The notes beneath the pieces are model-generated. The model had not been told where the DNA came from. It made no database searches and saw nothing but the letters and a program-made list of their open reading frames with translations. Below are positions 1-8,617 of a stretch of 20,934 nt of DNA, piece by piece. The position numbers and the translations under genes were made by a program. Every line of letters starts with the position of its first letter. The stretch's first letter is position 1. Origin of the DNA: Silene noctiflora (lineage: Eukaryota > Streptophyta > Magnoliopsida > Caryophyllales > Caryophyllaceae); contig VHZZ01011124.1 in assembly GCA_009801015.1 (NCBI GenBank), positions 27,569 through 48,502 of the forward strand, written 5' to 3'.

Positions 1-1250
1 ACCTCTGTCAGACGACGTGTCTCAACACATGTGTCCCTCTATAACGCAAGCCATTAATGTGCACATCCCTCTTGGAGTAGGAAGCTCCAAGAGGCAACCC
101 GAGCGTAAGACAGTCTCCCAACCGCCTTATGTCTCCATAACAAGTACCACCTCCATAGCTCCTTCAACAAATCACCAACATGCATAGTGAACACATATGC
201 ACAACATGAAATACAAAATGGAAAAGATATGACTCCTCACGCGACAACTTTCCAAACTTGCCATGAATACAACAATCCCTCAATCATTCCGACTCTCGAG
301 TTGTTACAAATCAACATCATGCTATAATGCATTTCCGACACACACATAAATCTCATTAATGTTATCAATTACCATGGTGAATGCAATACAACCCTATCAT
401 GGATTCTAAGTGACAAATGCATACAAACAGACATTTTTACTATCAAAACCGAGTAGGATTAACCTACCTTTTAACAATCTTTGTAAACTACTTGAATCCG
501 ACACAATCTCGTCTCATGAAACCGTCTCGTCCTATACAAGTCACATAATACTATCACAATACATCCTATAATATAATACAATACAAAACCCCTTATTATG
601 ACTCACTAGTTACCTATATTACACATACTAAGTACTAATTAATTACCCATAACAAAACCCCGAAAATTTAAGGTTCATAAGAAATAAAAAGGGTAGATCT
701 CAACTTACGAGGTGAAATGAAGGATCAACATACGATTATCACATGCTATCTTCGTTTAATTAGTCATGCCATGTAGCTAATGATTTATTAAACACTTCTT
801 GATAAACAATACTTTAAGCAACAACAACACATCAAGCAACTTGGTCAAAGGTAAACAATTCACAAAAGTCATCATGTAAGTTCTATTATGCCCACGCAAC
901 TAGTAAGAGACCGTTGGGGTCACAAAGCATGAATACACACTCAATACTTGATCGATTATAGTCAAAAGGGCCTAAAACAAGCAAAATAGGGCATAAGAGG
1001 TCCACTCGGTCGAGTAAAAGTGATCACTCAGTCGTGTAGAAGACACTCGATCGAGTGGATGCTGCACTCGGTCGAGTATCACCTGGCAGAATGGAACTTA
1101 ACTGGGGAATCACGGCACACTCGGTCGAGTAAAAAGGCCACTCGACCGAGTAGGGTCGCACTCGGTCGAGCGAAACGTGCACTCGACCGAGAGTCACTGG
1201 GCAGAATTTTATTTGAGGGGAATTGGTCTCCAATGCTTACCTATTTAACC
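1..1250 (-). repeat. LTR-like retroelement fragment with palindrome array (left copy)
   Basis: This stretch matches, on the opposite strand, the sequence at about 19600-20630. The best-conserved block is 49-94, which differs from 20541-20586 at two of 46 bases. Other shared blocks are the GAGTAGGATTAACCTACCTT segment near 450-475 and the CCCCTTATTA segment near 589. Positions 1004-1192 hold eight copies of a 12-bp palindrome of the type ACTCGGTCGAGT. No protein-coding frame is supported. The layout resembles the long LTR of a Ty3/gypsy element, an inference from the right-hand copy, which begins TGTAAT. The window start cuts it off, and its other end, near 1250, is not sharply defined. Confidence 0.6.
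1004..1192. repeat. Array of 12-bp ACTCGGTCGAGT-type palindromes (left array)
   Basis: Eight copies start at 1004, 1026, 1045, 1066, 1119, 1140, 1160 and 1181. Spacing is 19-22 bp within each group of four. The groups are separated by a unit containing CTGGCAGAA, and a related unit (CTGGGCAGAA) follows the second group, so the array is a duplicated four-palindrome module. Confidence 0.85.
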
Positions 1251-1709
1251 ACACACAAGTAAATAAGTCCAATGGTGATCACCACACCATCACATAGTTA
1301 TGTTCAAAAAATACTTTGGCCTTACGGCCGAGGTTACATTACAATTTACGGATAAATTCGGGTTAAACAATCAACATAATTTAAGGAGAAGAGTCTCCAA
1401 CTCATACCAAGCTAAGCCTACCGAGTAAACTTCATTTTTTCCACAAGCGCGACCAACGGCTCAAGTTCTCGTCACTACTATATTCTAGAGTTTTTGTCAC
1501 GCCTTGGTTTTCCTCCTCTTATTCCTCCTCCTCCTCTACTTCCTCCTCTTCCTCTATTTCTTCCTCTTCTTCCTCCACTTCTTCCTCACCATCAACATTG
1601 CCCTTATTGTACCCTTGCCTCATGCTTCCCATTGCCGCCCCGGACGTGCCCGCTCTGCCTCCATCTCCTTGGAACGAGTTGCCGAAGAAGCTCTCACTCG
1701 CATAGTTAG
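1251..1709. other. Low-complexity non-genic stretch with TCC/TTCC-rich tract
   Basis: No supported gene. About 1505-1590 is a pyrimidine-rich tract of TCC and TTC units. Read on the minus strand, roughly 1520-1715 is an open stretch ending in a run of Glu codons. Read on the plus strand it gives Ser- or Leu-rich peptides. Both readings follow from base composition, and neither resembles a protein I recognise. Confidence 0.5.
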
Positions 1710-1995
1710 GCAGATCTCATGACACCCTAGTGTTTTGTCCATATTGTTTACACTCCTATATTTTACATACTTGATTTAGTTTTCATTTATTTACATTTAT
1801 TGTTAGTAGTTGTAGTTGTTCCTTTCACCTTACCAATCAATCAATTATGACACCCTTGTTACTACTTTATAGCACCTTTGTTAAGATCAAAGATTAACTG
1901 TCCTTTGGGTTCGACCTCGACTTATCAACTTGCTAGTTGTTTGTTGATAATATAAATATTGTTTTATCGGGTGTGACGACTTAACCTTCGCATCA
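1710..1995 (+). repeat. 3' end of a decayed LTR (Athila/Tat-like)
   Basis: The stretch around 1910-1995 has a GGGTTCGACCTCGACTTATC motif, then an AT-rich stretch, then TGACGACTTAACCTTCGCATCA. The same order occurs, reverse-complemented, at the 17295 end of the solo LTR (TTCGACCCTGACTTATCA ... ACGACTTTAGCCTTGTCA). This arrangement is typical of the 3' end of Athila/Tat-type plant LTRs. The fragment would end in CA at 1995. No matching 5' end or primer binding site is visible, so it is a remnant. Confidence 0.55.
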
Positions 1996-2216
1996 CATTA
2001 TATATAATGATGAGGATGTAGATATACAAGAGAATTAAGAAAATAATGACTTCGGTAAGTATATATTCTTAACTTACTCTAATGTTATACAGAGTATTGT
2101 ATTGAGCATCACTAAATACTAATTCTTAATTTTTTTTTTATAGGTTTTTTGGCTTTATATTATATTATATTCGACAATGAAGGATGACTTGAAAATCAAA
2201 ATTTCGAAAGTCCTTA
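1996..2216. other. AT-rich intergenic stretch left of the copia insertion
   Basis: No gene is supported. A GTAAGT at 2055 and a TTTTTTTTTATAG at about 2130-2143 look like splice signals, but the flanking sequence gives no recognisable protein, so a lost or degraded exon pair is only a possibility. The copia element lies immediately to the right. Confidence 0.4.
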
Positions 2217-2221
2217 TTCTC
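2217..2221. repeat. Target site duplication TTCTC (left)
   Basis: Perfect 5-bp match to 7142-7146. Five bases is the usual target duplication for copia integrase. Confidence 0.9.
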
Positions 2222-2473
2222 TGTAAAACAAGGAAAAACAGAGTGAATGATGAAAATTTTTGATTATGCTTATTCATTTGCTCTCAATACATCATACATA
2301 TATACAAACTACCAAATCTCGTAATATCCTTGATTAAGGAAACTAATTCCTAAACAAACTCCTGTCATAAGACTAATGAGAATCAGTTTACTATATGTTA
2401 ATATTATTGCCAGAATTACAATATTTACTATGTCAAAAATATCTTCCTATATTATTCCGATATTATTCTCACA
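2222..2473 (-). repeat. 3' LTR of the copia element
   Basis: 252 bp, aligning without gaps to the right LTR with eight mismatches (96.8% identity). It is bounded by the target duplication on one side and the polypurine tract on the other, which identifies it as the downstream LTR of a minus-strand element. Confidence 0.96.
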
Positions 2474-2484
2474 CTCCCCCTCAA
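2474..2484 (-). promoter_or_regulatory. Polypurine tract
   Basis: The minus strand reads TTGAGGGGGAG immediately before the 3' LTR. This is the expected plus-strand primer of a copia element. Confidence 0.88.
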
Positions 2485-3170
2485 GTTGGGGCACTTGGTA
2501 AGCCTAGTCCCAACTTGCGTTGTAGGTGATCAAATGCTTCACTTCCGAGTGCTTTCGTGAATAGGTCAGTCACTTGTTCTTTACTTCGTATGTGAAACGT
2601 ATTGATGGTGTTGGTGATCAAATGTTGTCGAACAAAGTGGCAATCGATTTCTATGTGCTTTGTTCTATCATGAAAGACCGGTTTTTTGGCAATGTGGATT
2701 GCTGCTTGATTGTCGCAAAACAAGGTAATGGGTTTCGAGTGAAAAATTCCCAAAGAAGCAAGAAATGCCTTCAACCAAATAAGCTCACTCGTGGCTGCTG
2801 TCATGGCCCTATACTCGGCCTCTGTCGTTGATCTAGCGACCGTCACTTGCTTCTTCGTTCGCCATGATACTGGGGACTGTCCCAACGACACATAGTACCC
2901 ACTTAGAGACCGTCTTGTCAATGGACACTTGGCCTAATCCGAGTTGCAATACCCTCGTAATTCCAGGTCCGAGTTTCTGTTTAGCATGATACCTTTACTC
3001 GGATTCATCTTGACATATCTCACTACCCTCAAGGCTGCATCCCAATGTTCTTTCCTTGGTTCATTTACAAATTGTGACAAAATGTGAACCGCATAAACTA
3101 AATCGAGTCGTGTAATTGTGAGATAAACTAATCGTCCCACAAGTCTTCTATACTTCATAGCATCTTTCAA
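2481..3170 (-). pseudogene. Copia RNase H, split by a TAG stop
   Basis: RNase H removes element RNA from the RNA-cDNA hybrid. KYRRLVGRLVYLTITRLDL and VNEPRKEHWDAALRVVRYV start the connection region. GYCNSD then meets TAG at 2934-2936, and the same frame resumes with CPLTRRSLSGYYVSLG, VSWRTKKQ, VARSTTEAEYRAM, FCDNQAA, RTKHIEIDCHFVR and FTKALG. The family consensus at the break is D-x-D-W-A. Here the first Asp is Asn and Trp is the stop codon. Both are explained by single G-to-A changes. The frame ends at 2481 beside the polypurine tract. Confidence 0.92.
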
Positions 3171-3201
3171 GACCTTTAGCTAGTGCTAGTTGATGATGTT
3201 G

Positions 3202-4293
3202 TTACATTGGCATATATACCGGTCTTGCTTCTATCATACCTGCCTCTTCGATAATGCCCAATGCATATTTACGCTGATTCAAAAATAGCCCCTCCAATCC
3301 TTGTGCTACTTCAATTCTCAAAAAATATTTGAGATGTCCCAAGTCTTTGATCCCAAAACTTTTGTCAAGAAACGTCTTAAAGTCCTTACAAGCAACATTA
3401 TTATTGCTGACCAATATCATGTCATCCACATAAACTAGGACTCCAATAAAAATTTTCCCATTGTTGTATGTGAATAATGAGTAGTCGGTAAGGGATTGGA
3501 CGAAACCATACCTTTTTAAAGAGGCGGTCAGCTTTGCAAACCAATTACGAGATGCCTGTTTTAAACCATAAATCGACTTCAATAGTTTGCACACTTTATT
3601 TTCTCCCTTTCGTTCAAAACCTTGTGGGATTCTCATGTACACCTCCTCATCTAGGTCTCCAAGTAGAAATACGTTATTCACATCCAATTGTTCTATATTC
3701 CATCGCTTTGCCACTGCTAGTGCTAGCATACACCGTACACTAGTCATTTTTGCCAGCGGTGCATAAGTCTCATGGTAATCCACCCCTTCAATTTGCGTGA
3801 ACCCTTGAGCTACGAGCCTTGCCTTATATCGCTCAATGGTCCCATCCGCTTTGTACTTGACTTTATATACCCATTTGCATCCAATGGGTTTCTTCCCTTC
3901 GAGCAAGCGTACTATATTCCAAGTTCCATTTCTTTCCAAGGCATCAATTTCTTTACTCATTGCCTCTCTCCATCTCGCATCTCTTGCAGCTTCATGATAG
4001 TACTGAGGCTCGCGAATTTCGTCAATGTTCTCCATGAATGCCCTGTGCGAGTTAGAAAAACAACGTGTAACAACGTAATTGACTAAAGGATAGCGAGTAC
4101 CTGGCTTTTTGGACTTTGATTGATCGTGGTGAGCATCATTGATGGATTGTATCAGTCTCATTGATTTGCATATGTAGTCTTTTCTCCATTTTGGCTCAAA
4201 TTTCTCCCTTACTCCTCTACTTAGTCTCTCTTCCTGAACTACTTCACTCTCTTCGTGTGAAGTATCAATTAAGTTTGTGGCATTGCCAGACAC
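3202..4293 (-). pseudogene. Copia reverse transcriptase (RVT_2)
   Basis: This domain copies element RNA into cDNA. In 363 codons the RVT_2 blocks appear in order: NGTWNIVRL, KPIGCKWVYKVKYKADGT, YKARLVAQGFTQIEGVDY, APLAKMTSVR (about residues 122-187), EQLDVNNVFLLGDLDEEVYM with catalytic D204, KLLKSIYGLKQASRNW, and LVYVDDMILV with the YVDD box at 288-291. All three catalytic aspartates are present. The reading frame ends at ARPVYMPM with a stop at 3202. Related sequence (KYRRLVGRLVYLT) continues in another frame from about 3170, so there is a frameshift between 3202 and 3170. Confidence 0.93.
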
Positions 4294-4522
4294 ACAACTT
4301 CTTGATCATTGATATTGTCACGTGTGGTTTGCATTTTACTCCCCTTGTCGTCATGTATCGCTCCTTTGTCCAATCAGTGACCTCGACATCTGCATCAACT
4401 GTTATTGGAATGTCCAGTACATATTCCTCTGTATTGCCTTTAGTAGCATCATTGTCCTTGTTTGTTGGTTCGTAATATGGAAACACATGCTCAAACAAAA
4501 ATACATCTCGCAATAAAAACAT
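4265..4522 (-). pseudogene. Copia linker between integrase and reverse transcriptase
   Basis: This open stretch continues the polyprotein in a different frame beyond the 22-bp duplication. It begins MFLLRDVFLFEHVFPYY, the usual end of the copia integrase C-terminal region, followed by an acidic linker (KDNDATKGNTEEYV). It has no domain of its own. It runs out of frame at 4265-4293, where the reverse transcriptase frame takes over, so a second frameshift lies in that overlap. Confidence 0.8.
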
Positions 4523-5417
4523 ACGTATCTCGCAATAAAAACATACGTCTTTCCTTTAGATCATATATTTTCCATCCCTTCTTGTTATGTGGGTATCCCA
4601 AGAAGACACTTCGCCTTCCCCATTCCCCAAATTTGTCATGTGATTTGTCCTTGTTATGGGCATAGCAAAGGCAGCCCAAGACCTTAACGTTGTCAAATTC
4701 GGGTTGCTTACGATATAATATTTCAAACGGGGATTTCCCTTGAAGAAAAGGTGTTGGGGTTCTATTTATCAAGTAAGTTGCAGTCAAAACACATTCTCCC
4801 CAAAATTGATTGGGTAAATTTGCTTCAAATCGCAAGGCTCTCGCTTTCTCTAGTAAATATCTATGTTTTCTTTCAGCTCGTCCATTCTGTTGTGGGGTAT
4901 CAACGTTGCTAGTTCTAAAGATTATCCCATTATCTCTATAATAGTGTTGCATAGCTCCAGACAAAAGTTCGGTTCCATTATCGCTTTGAATGATTTTTAC
5001 GCATTTTCCAAATTGTGTCTTAACCATTTGACAAAAAATTCTCATTAATTCTCCCGCTTCACTCTTTTCTTTCATTAAGTACACCCATAATCCCCTACTA
5101 TGGTCATCAAAAATAGTTAGAAAATAATGAGTACGAGATAAACTAGCAATTCGATATTTTCCCCATATGTCACAATGGATTAAGCCAAATAAATCATCAC
5201 ATCGTTTATTATTAAGATGAAAAGGGGTACGAGTTTTCTTAGCCCTACAACAAGAGTCACAAACTTGACTAGAATTCCAATTTAAATTACAATTAACCAA
5301 CTTAGAAAAAAGAGATGATACACTATTTGACGGATGCCCAAGTCGTTTATGCCATAATTGATCCTCCTTGGTCATATACGTTCTGCCTACCAATTCGATT
5401 TTACTTGGCTGGAAATA
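4491..5417 (-). pseudogene. Copia integrase (GAG-pre-integrase, DDE core, partial C-terminus)
   Basis: Integrase inserts the element cDNA into host chromosomes. The frame is open from a TAA at 5418-5420 down to 4491. Numbering from 5393, LWHKRLGH and CDSCCRAK (residues 13-52) form the HHCC zinc-binding module. The catalytic triad is complete: D75 (HCDIWG), D138 (QSDNG) and E174 (GRAERKHR), with the canonical 35-residue D-E spacing. The C-terminal GYPHNKKGWKIYDLKERRM segment follows. The last residues come from the second copy of the 22-bp tandem duplication at 4505-4548, which puts translation into a wrong frame and a quick stop. The catalytic core itself looks intact. Confidence 0.93.
4505..4548. 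repeat. 22-bp perfect tandem duplication in integrase
   Basis: 4505-4526 and 4527-4548 are identical, with the unit starting ATCTCGCAATAAAAAC. Twenty-two is not a multiple of three, and this accounts for the frame change between the integrase core and its tail. Confidence 0.93.
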
Positions 5418-5580
5418 TTAAACTCCATCATGATGCTCACCCCGTCCAATCGTCGTCCTCGTAAGCCGGTCCTGCATAACACAATGGTCGGAAAAAAATG
5501 TTATTACGCAATTGTTTTCATGTATTAATTGTTGTACCGAAATCAGGTCACATGTTAACGATGGTACAAATAGAACATCC

Positions 5581-6153
5581 TTAAATGAAATTATTGCTTA
5601 GCATGACTTCTCCATGCTCCTGTGCTTTAACCTTTCGACCATCAGGTAATCCCACAAATGAAGGATCCGTTGTCCATGTGTTTTTGAGGCAATCACGCCT
5701 TCCCGTCATGTGGTGGGATGCCCCGCTGTCAATTAACCATTCTCTGGAAATGCTTACATTCATACCTGAGAGTTTTTCATTACCATCTGGACTGGCCCCC
5801 AAGAGGCTGCGAAGTCGTTCGATTTCTTTGCTGGTGAATGGTAAATTCTGAACTGTTGTACTGGTTTCCTTTGTTCCTAAAGGATTTGTGACAGCGTTTG
5901 CTTGGTACTCTCCACGTCCTCCGGTCCTTCCTCTGCCACGACCTCTTCCATGTCCTCCTCGACGGCCGCGTCCTCTTTCCCTGCCTTTCACAACCTCATA
6001 TCCATGCTTGTCGTAAAAAATTTCTTCAGTGTGGTAGTACTTCCCACAGTGAGTGCATTGAGGTGGTCCTTCTTCCTCCTCTGCCTCCTGCTTGCCAAAG
6101 TTTCCTCTGCCCCTTCCAGTACCATACGATCTTGTCGCCATGGCTGCCTCGTT
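5581..6153 (-). pseudogene. Copia gag zinc knuckle plus aspartic protease
   Basis: This continues the gag frame. Numbered from MATRSYG (6141), residues 29-42 are a CCHC-type knuckle (nucleic-acid binding) with C29, C32 and H37. The fourth ligand is Phe42 (codon 6016-6018) instead of Cys. Residues 54-78 are an Arg/Gly-rich linker. WLIDSGASHHMTG at residues 135-147 is the retropepsin active site, with catalytic D138 in DSG. This protease cleaves the polyprotein. The frame closes at 5581-5583. Protease-like sequence (a DVLFVP-type segment) resumes in another frame just downstream, marking a frameshift near 5580. Confidence 0.9.
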
Positions 6154-6864
6154 TCATTCTTCATTATTCTTCGTTATGTTGGAGTGTCGCTCTTCCCTCA
6201 AGATTAAGGCATAGGCTCTGGTGAGAGTGGTAATAGGTTCCTCCATCAACAAATTTGTACGGAGATGACCGTACAACGCCGTGTCCAATCCCATCAAGAA
6301 TTGGTGGAATTTCTCTTCTTCTCTTTCTTTGGCTATCGAGGCAGCCGCGCCACAAGTGCAATTGTGAATCTTGCTATAATTTGAAAGTTCATCCCAAATT
6401 GTTTTCAATCGAGTGTAATACTCAACAACAGTTTCTCGTCCTTGCTTACATTCATTGAGTTCTCCCTTTAATTGATGAACTCTAGGGGTATTTCCAGCAG
6501 AATATCGATCCTTTAGCTCCTCCCAAACTTCTGCAACTATCAAACTGAAATCGATACTTAGATGCAATTTCGGATCAATCATATTCCGCAGCCATGCTTT
6601 GCACTGTCGCCAAGCCACTGCTTCAAGACTGTCGCTTTCGTCGACGTTTGATGGCTTCTTCACCTTTCCTTCAACAAAAGAGAGTTTATTCTTTGCATCA
6701 AGACCGTTCCTAACAGCATCTGCCCATAATTCCTAATTATCACCATTGAAGGTAATTTGGGTCAGTGTTAGATTAGGATTGTCAGATGGGTGAAAGTAAA
6801 GGGGCGAATTCATGGGCATAGTATTGAGTTTTGTGTCTTTGTTCTTGCCATTGTCGCCTGGCAT
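6154..6864 (-). pseudogene. gag: Copia gag (capsid region), two in-frame stops
   Basis: Gag forms the virus-like particle that packages the element RNA in the cytoplasm. The frame starts at an ATG (6862-6864), 15 bp past the primer binding site, in the sequence MPGDNGKNKDTK. A TAG at 6733-6735 falls in the conserved segment ending FNGDN, where family members normally have Tyr. The frame then continues to WRQCKAWLRNMIDP and the Retrotran_gag_2/UBN2-type region (EVWEELKDRYS, VHQLKGELNECKQG, ETVVEYYTRLKTIWDEL), and ends at a TGA (6154-6156) probably derived from an Arg CGA codon. The same frame runs on into the zinc knuckle, so the polyprotein was once continuous. Confidence 0.88.
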
Positions 6865-6878
6865 TATGTATAATACTT

Positions 6879-6889
6879 CTCTGATACCA
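6879..6889 (-). promoter_or_regulatory. Primer binding site (initiator tRNA-Met)
   Basis: The minus strand reads TGGTATCAGAG directly after the 5' LTR. This is the standard plant copia site complementary to the 3' end of initiator tRNA-Met, from which minus-strand cDNA synthesis starts. Confidence 0.92.
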
Positions 6890-7141
6890 TGTAAAACAAG
6901 GAAAAACAGAATGAATGATGAAGATTTTTGATTCTGCTTATTCATTTGCTCTCAATACATCATACATATATACAAACTACCAAATCTCGTAATATCCTTG
7001 ATTAAGGAAACTAATTCCTAAACAAACTCATGCCATATGACTAATGAGAATCAGTTTACTATATGTTAATATTATTGCCAGAATTACAATATTTACTATA
7101 TCGAAAATATCTTCCTATATTATTCCGATATTATTCTCACA
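6890..7141 (-). repeat. 5' LTR of the copia element
   Basis: 252 bp, starting TGTGAGAATAAT on the minus strand and ending CTTGTTTTACA next to the primer binding site. A TATATAT at 6966-6972 (read on the minus strand) is a candidate element promoter. It lies about 75 bp upstream of the LTR's internal edge. Confidence 0.96.
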
Positions 7142-7146
7142 TTCTC
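7142..7146. repeat. Target site duplication TTCTC (right)
   Basis: Perfect 5-bp match to 2217-2221, immediately outside the right LTR. Confidence 0.9.
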
Positions 7147-7680
7147 TAATTTTATTACTGTTTTTTCAACGATAATGTGACTATATTGTTAGATTCATTT
7201 GGCTGGAATATTGTTGTCGTATTTAGTAGGCAGTTTTGTTTAAAGCTACATTATAAGGACGTTGTTGTTTGACTAAGATGTTATTAGCGATTTTATTTGA
7301 CGCAATTATACTGTATTTGTATTCGAAGTATGTTAATTACATGATCACCAATTTTTGCATCAAGTATGAAAGTAATTAGATGGCGAAAGTACAAGAATGA
7401 TATTTGTATATGCAGAGAAAAAAAGTATTACAATTGGATCTTATCAGGTATACGGAAAAAAAAGTATTACAATTTGATTTTGAAATGGGTATGATTCGAA
7501 TTTTGAAATGGGTATGACTCGAGTTTGAAATAGGTATGGGTTGGGTTTGAAACGAGGATAGATTGAGTTATGGGTCGAGTTTTGGGTTGGACATTGGATT
7601 GAGTTTGGATATGGATGATATACAAAAATGGTGAGTTAGATATAGATCATCGAGTTTTAGTTAGATAGTGAAACAATTTT
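7147..7680. other. AT-rich intergenic DNA with short degenerate repeats
   Basis: No gene is supported. AAAAAAAGTATTACAATT occurs twice (about 7419 and 7458). A unit like TTTGAAATGGGTATGA recurs about three times at 7480-7545 and fades into GGGTTGG/GAGTTT variants to about 7610. Confidence 0.5.
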
Positions 7681-7793
7681 TTCTTACTTGTGACGTCTCA
7701 CAAGTTATGTCCCACTTTTTTTTCCAATTTATTCTCTTACTTACATTTTGTGAGAGGTCACAAACTTATGACGAAAAATATCCGTCACAAATG
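7681..7793. mobile_element. Possible MITE with TTGTGACG inverted ends
   Basis: The left end CTTACTTGTGACG and the reverse complement of the right end, CTCATTTGTGACG, match at 11 of 13 positions. A second inner pair, CTCACAAGTTATG against CATAAGTTTGTGA, is also inverted. The length of about 113 bp fits a miniature element. A target duplication (AATTT on both sides) is only suggestive. Confidence 0.4.
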
Positions 7794-7959
7794 AGAATTT
7801 GGGTCAAGTAAATTAGCACCACTTCCTAATAAGCATTTGGCCTTCTAGCTTCTAGTGTTTTCTCACTTTGAAATGAGTAAGTTTTTGCTTTGAAATATTA
7901 ACTCTTGTACATCAGAATTAATTAAATTCTAAATCTAATTTCCTCAAAAAACCTTTTTT

Positions 7960-8617
7960 TTTTTTTGGTGACTTCCTCAAAATTAATTTGTGCTAACAAA
8001 ATAGACCACATCAGTCGCTCATTCAATCATATTTCTTCTATTCTCCCGCCGATACGACCGTTCTTGATTGTTGATCATCATCATCCTCCTCCTTTTCCTT
8101 CGCGCCAATTTTCTCTCACCTCAGAACGACGTGTAAGCATGAATATGATGAGTGATGATCACACCTTGAGACCATCTCTTCCCGCGTTTTTAGAACTAAC
8201 TCTTCTTCTTCTTCTTCTTCTTCTTACTTTTTCAAACTTACATCACTACTTTCACTCTCACCATTCAACTATTAGTGCTACTCCTCTCTCTTCAATTTAT
8301 TCAACAAAATCTTTCTGTTTTTTTTTGTTTGTTTTGGTTTAGTTTAATTGGGTTTCTTTATTTTTTGATTTAATTTTCTGGGTTGTTAACCGTTTTCACT
8401 CTCATCACTCACAACCCAGAATTTTATTACTGGTATACTCCTTTTTTTCTCTTTCTCTCTCTATAATTTAGTCTGCAATATTGCGTATTTTTTGTTTCTT
8501 TTAATTGGGTCTGTGTATTTTTCGATTTAATTATCTGGGTTGTTGATTGTTTTGTGTGTGCATACCTTGATTGATCATGGGTAGTATTTGATTTTGTGAG
8601 GTTTTTTACAGAGAGAG
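7960..8617 (+). promoter_or_regulatory. Probable 5' UTR and leader intron of the Alba gene
   Basis: A consensus donor GTAAGC at 8133 and a strong acceptor TTTTTTACAG at 8601-8610, seven bases before the start codon, suggest a leader intron of about 478 bp. That leaves an upstream untranslated exon ending near 8132. A TTC microsatellite lies at 8201-8225. A stretch of about 40 bp is repeated (around 8344-8385 and 8502-8545), both copies centred on TTAATTGGGT ... TTTAATT-TCTGGGTTGTT. I see no clear TATA box. The leader intron is an inference from splice signals. Confidence 0.5.

Larger units (their letters stand above)
2222..7141 (-). mobile_element. Full-length, defective Ty1/copia LTR retrotransposon
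   Basis: The element is 4920 bp, bounded by 252-bp LTRs that begin TG and end CA when read on the minus strand. It is flanked by the 5-bp duplication TTCTC (2217-2221 and 7142-7146). Minus-strand order is 5' LTR, primer binding site, gag with zinc knuckle, protease, integrase, reverse transcriptase, RNase H, polypurine tract, 3' LTR. Integrase before reverse transcriptase is the Ty1/copia arrangement. The short LTRs and the GYPHNKKGWKIYDL integrase tail suggest the Ale/Retrofit lineage (inference). The reading frame has in-frame stops at 6733, 6154, 5418 and 2934, a 22-bp duplication at 4505-4548, and frame changes near 5580, 4280 and 3190. The copy therefore cannot make its own polyprotein. 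Confidence 0.96.

Noticed and set aside
1494-1722. Two overlapping plus-strand open frames rich in Leu/Phe or Pro
   Set aside because: They are translations of a TCC/TTC-rich tract in two frames, with no family resemblance or gene context.
3534-5048. Several plus-strand open frames within the copia element
   Set aside because: They are antisense shadows of pol, with no independent support.
2222-7141. The copia element as an active, autonomous copy
   Set aside because: LTRs, primer site and catalytic residues of integrase and reverse transcriptase look good, but the multiple stops and frame changes rule out a functional polyprotein.
7965-8342. 125-codon plus-strand open frame upstream of the Alba gene
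   Set aside because: It overlaps the probable leader exon and the TTC microsatellite of the leader intron, has low-complexity Leu and His runs, and crosses a strong splice donor. I treat it as chance.
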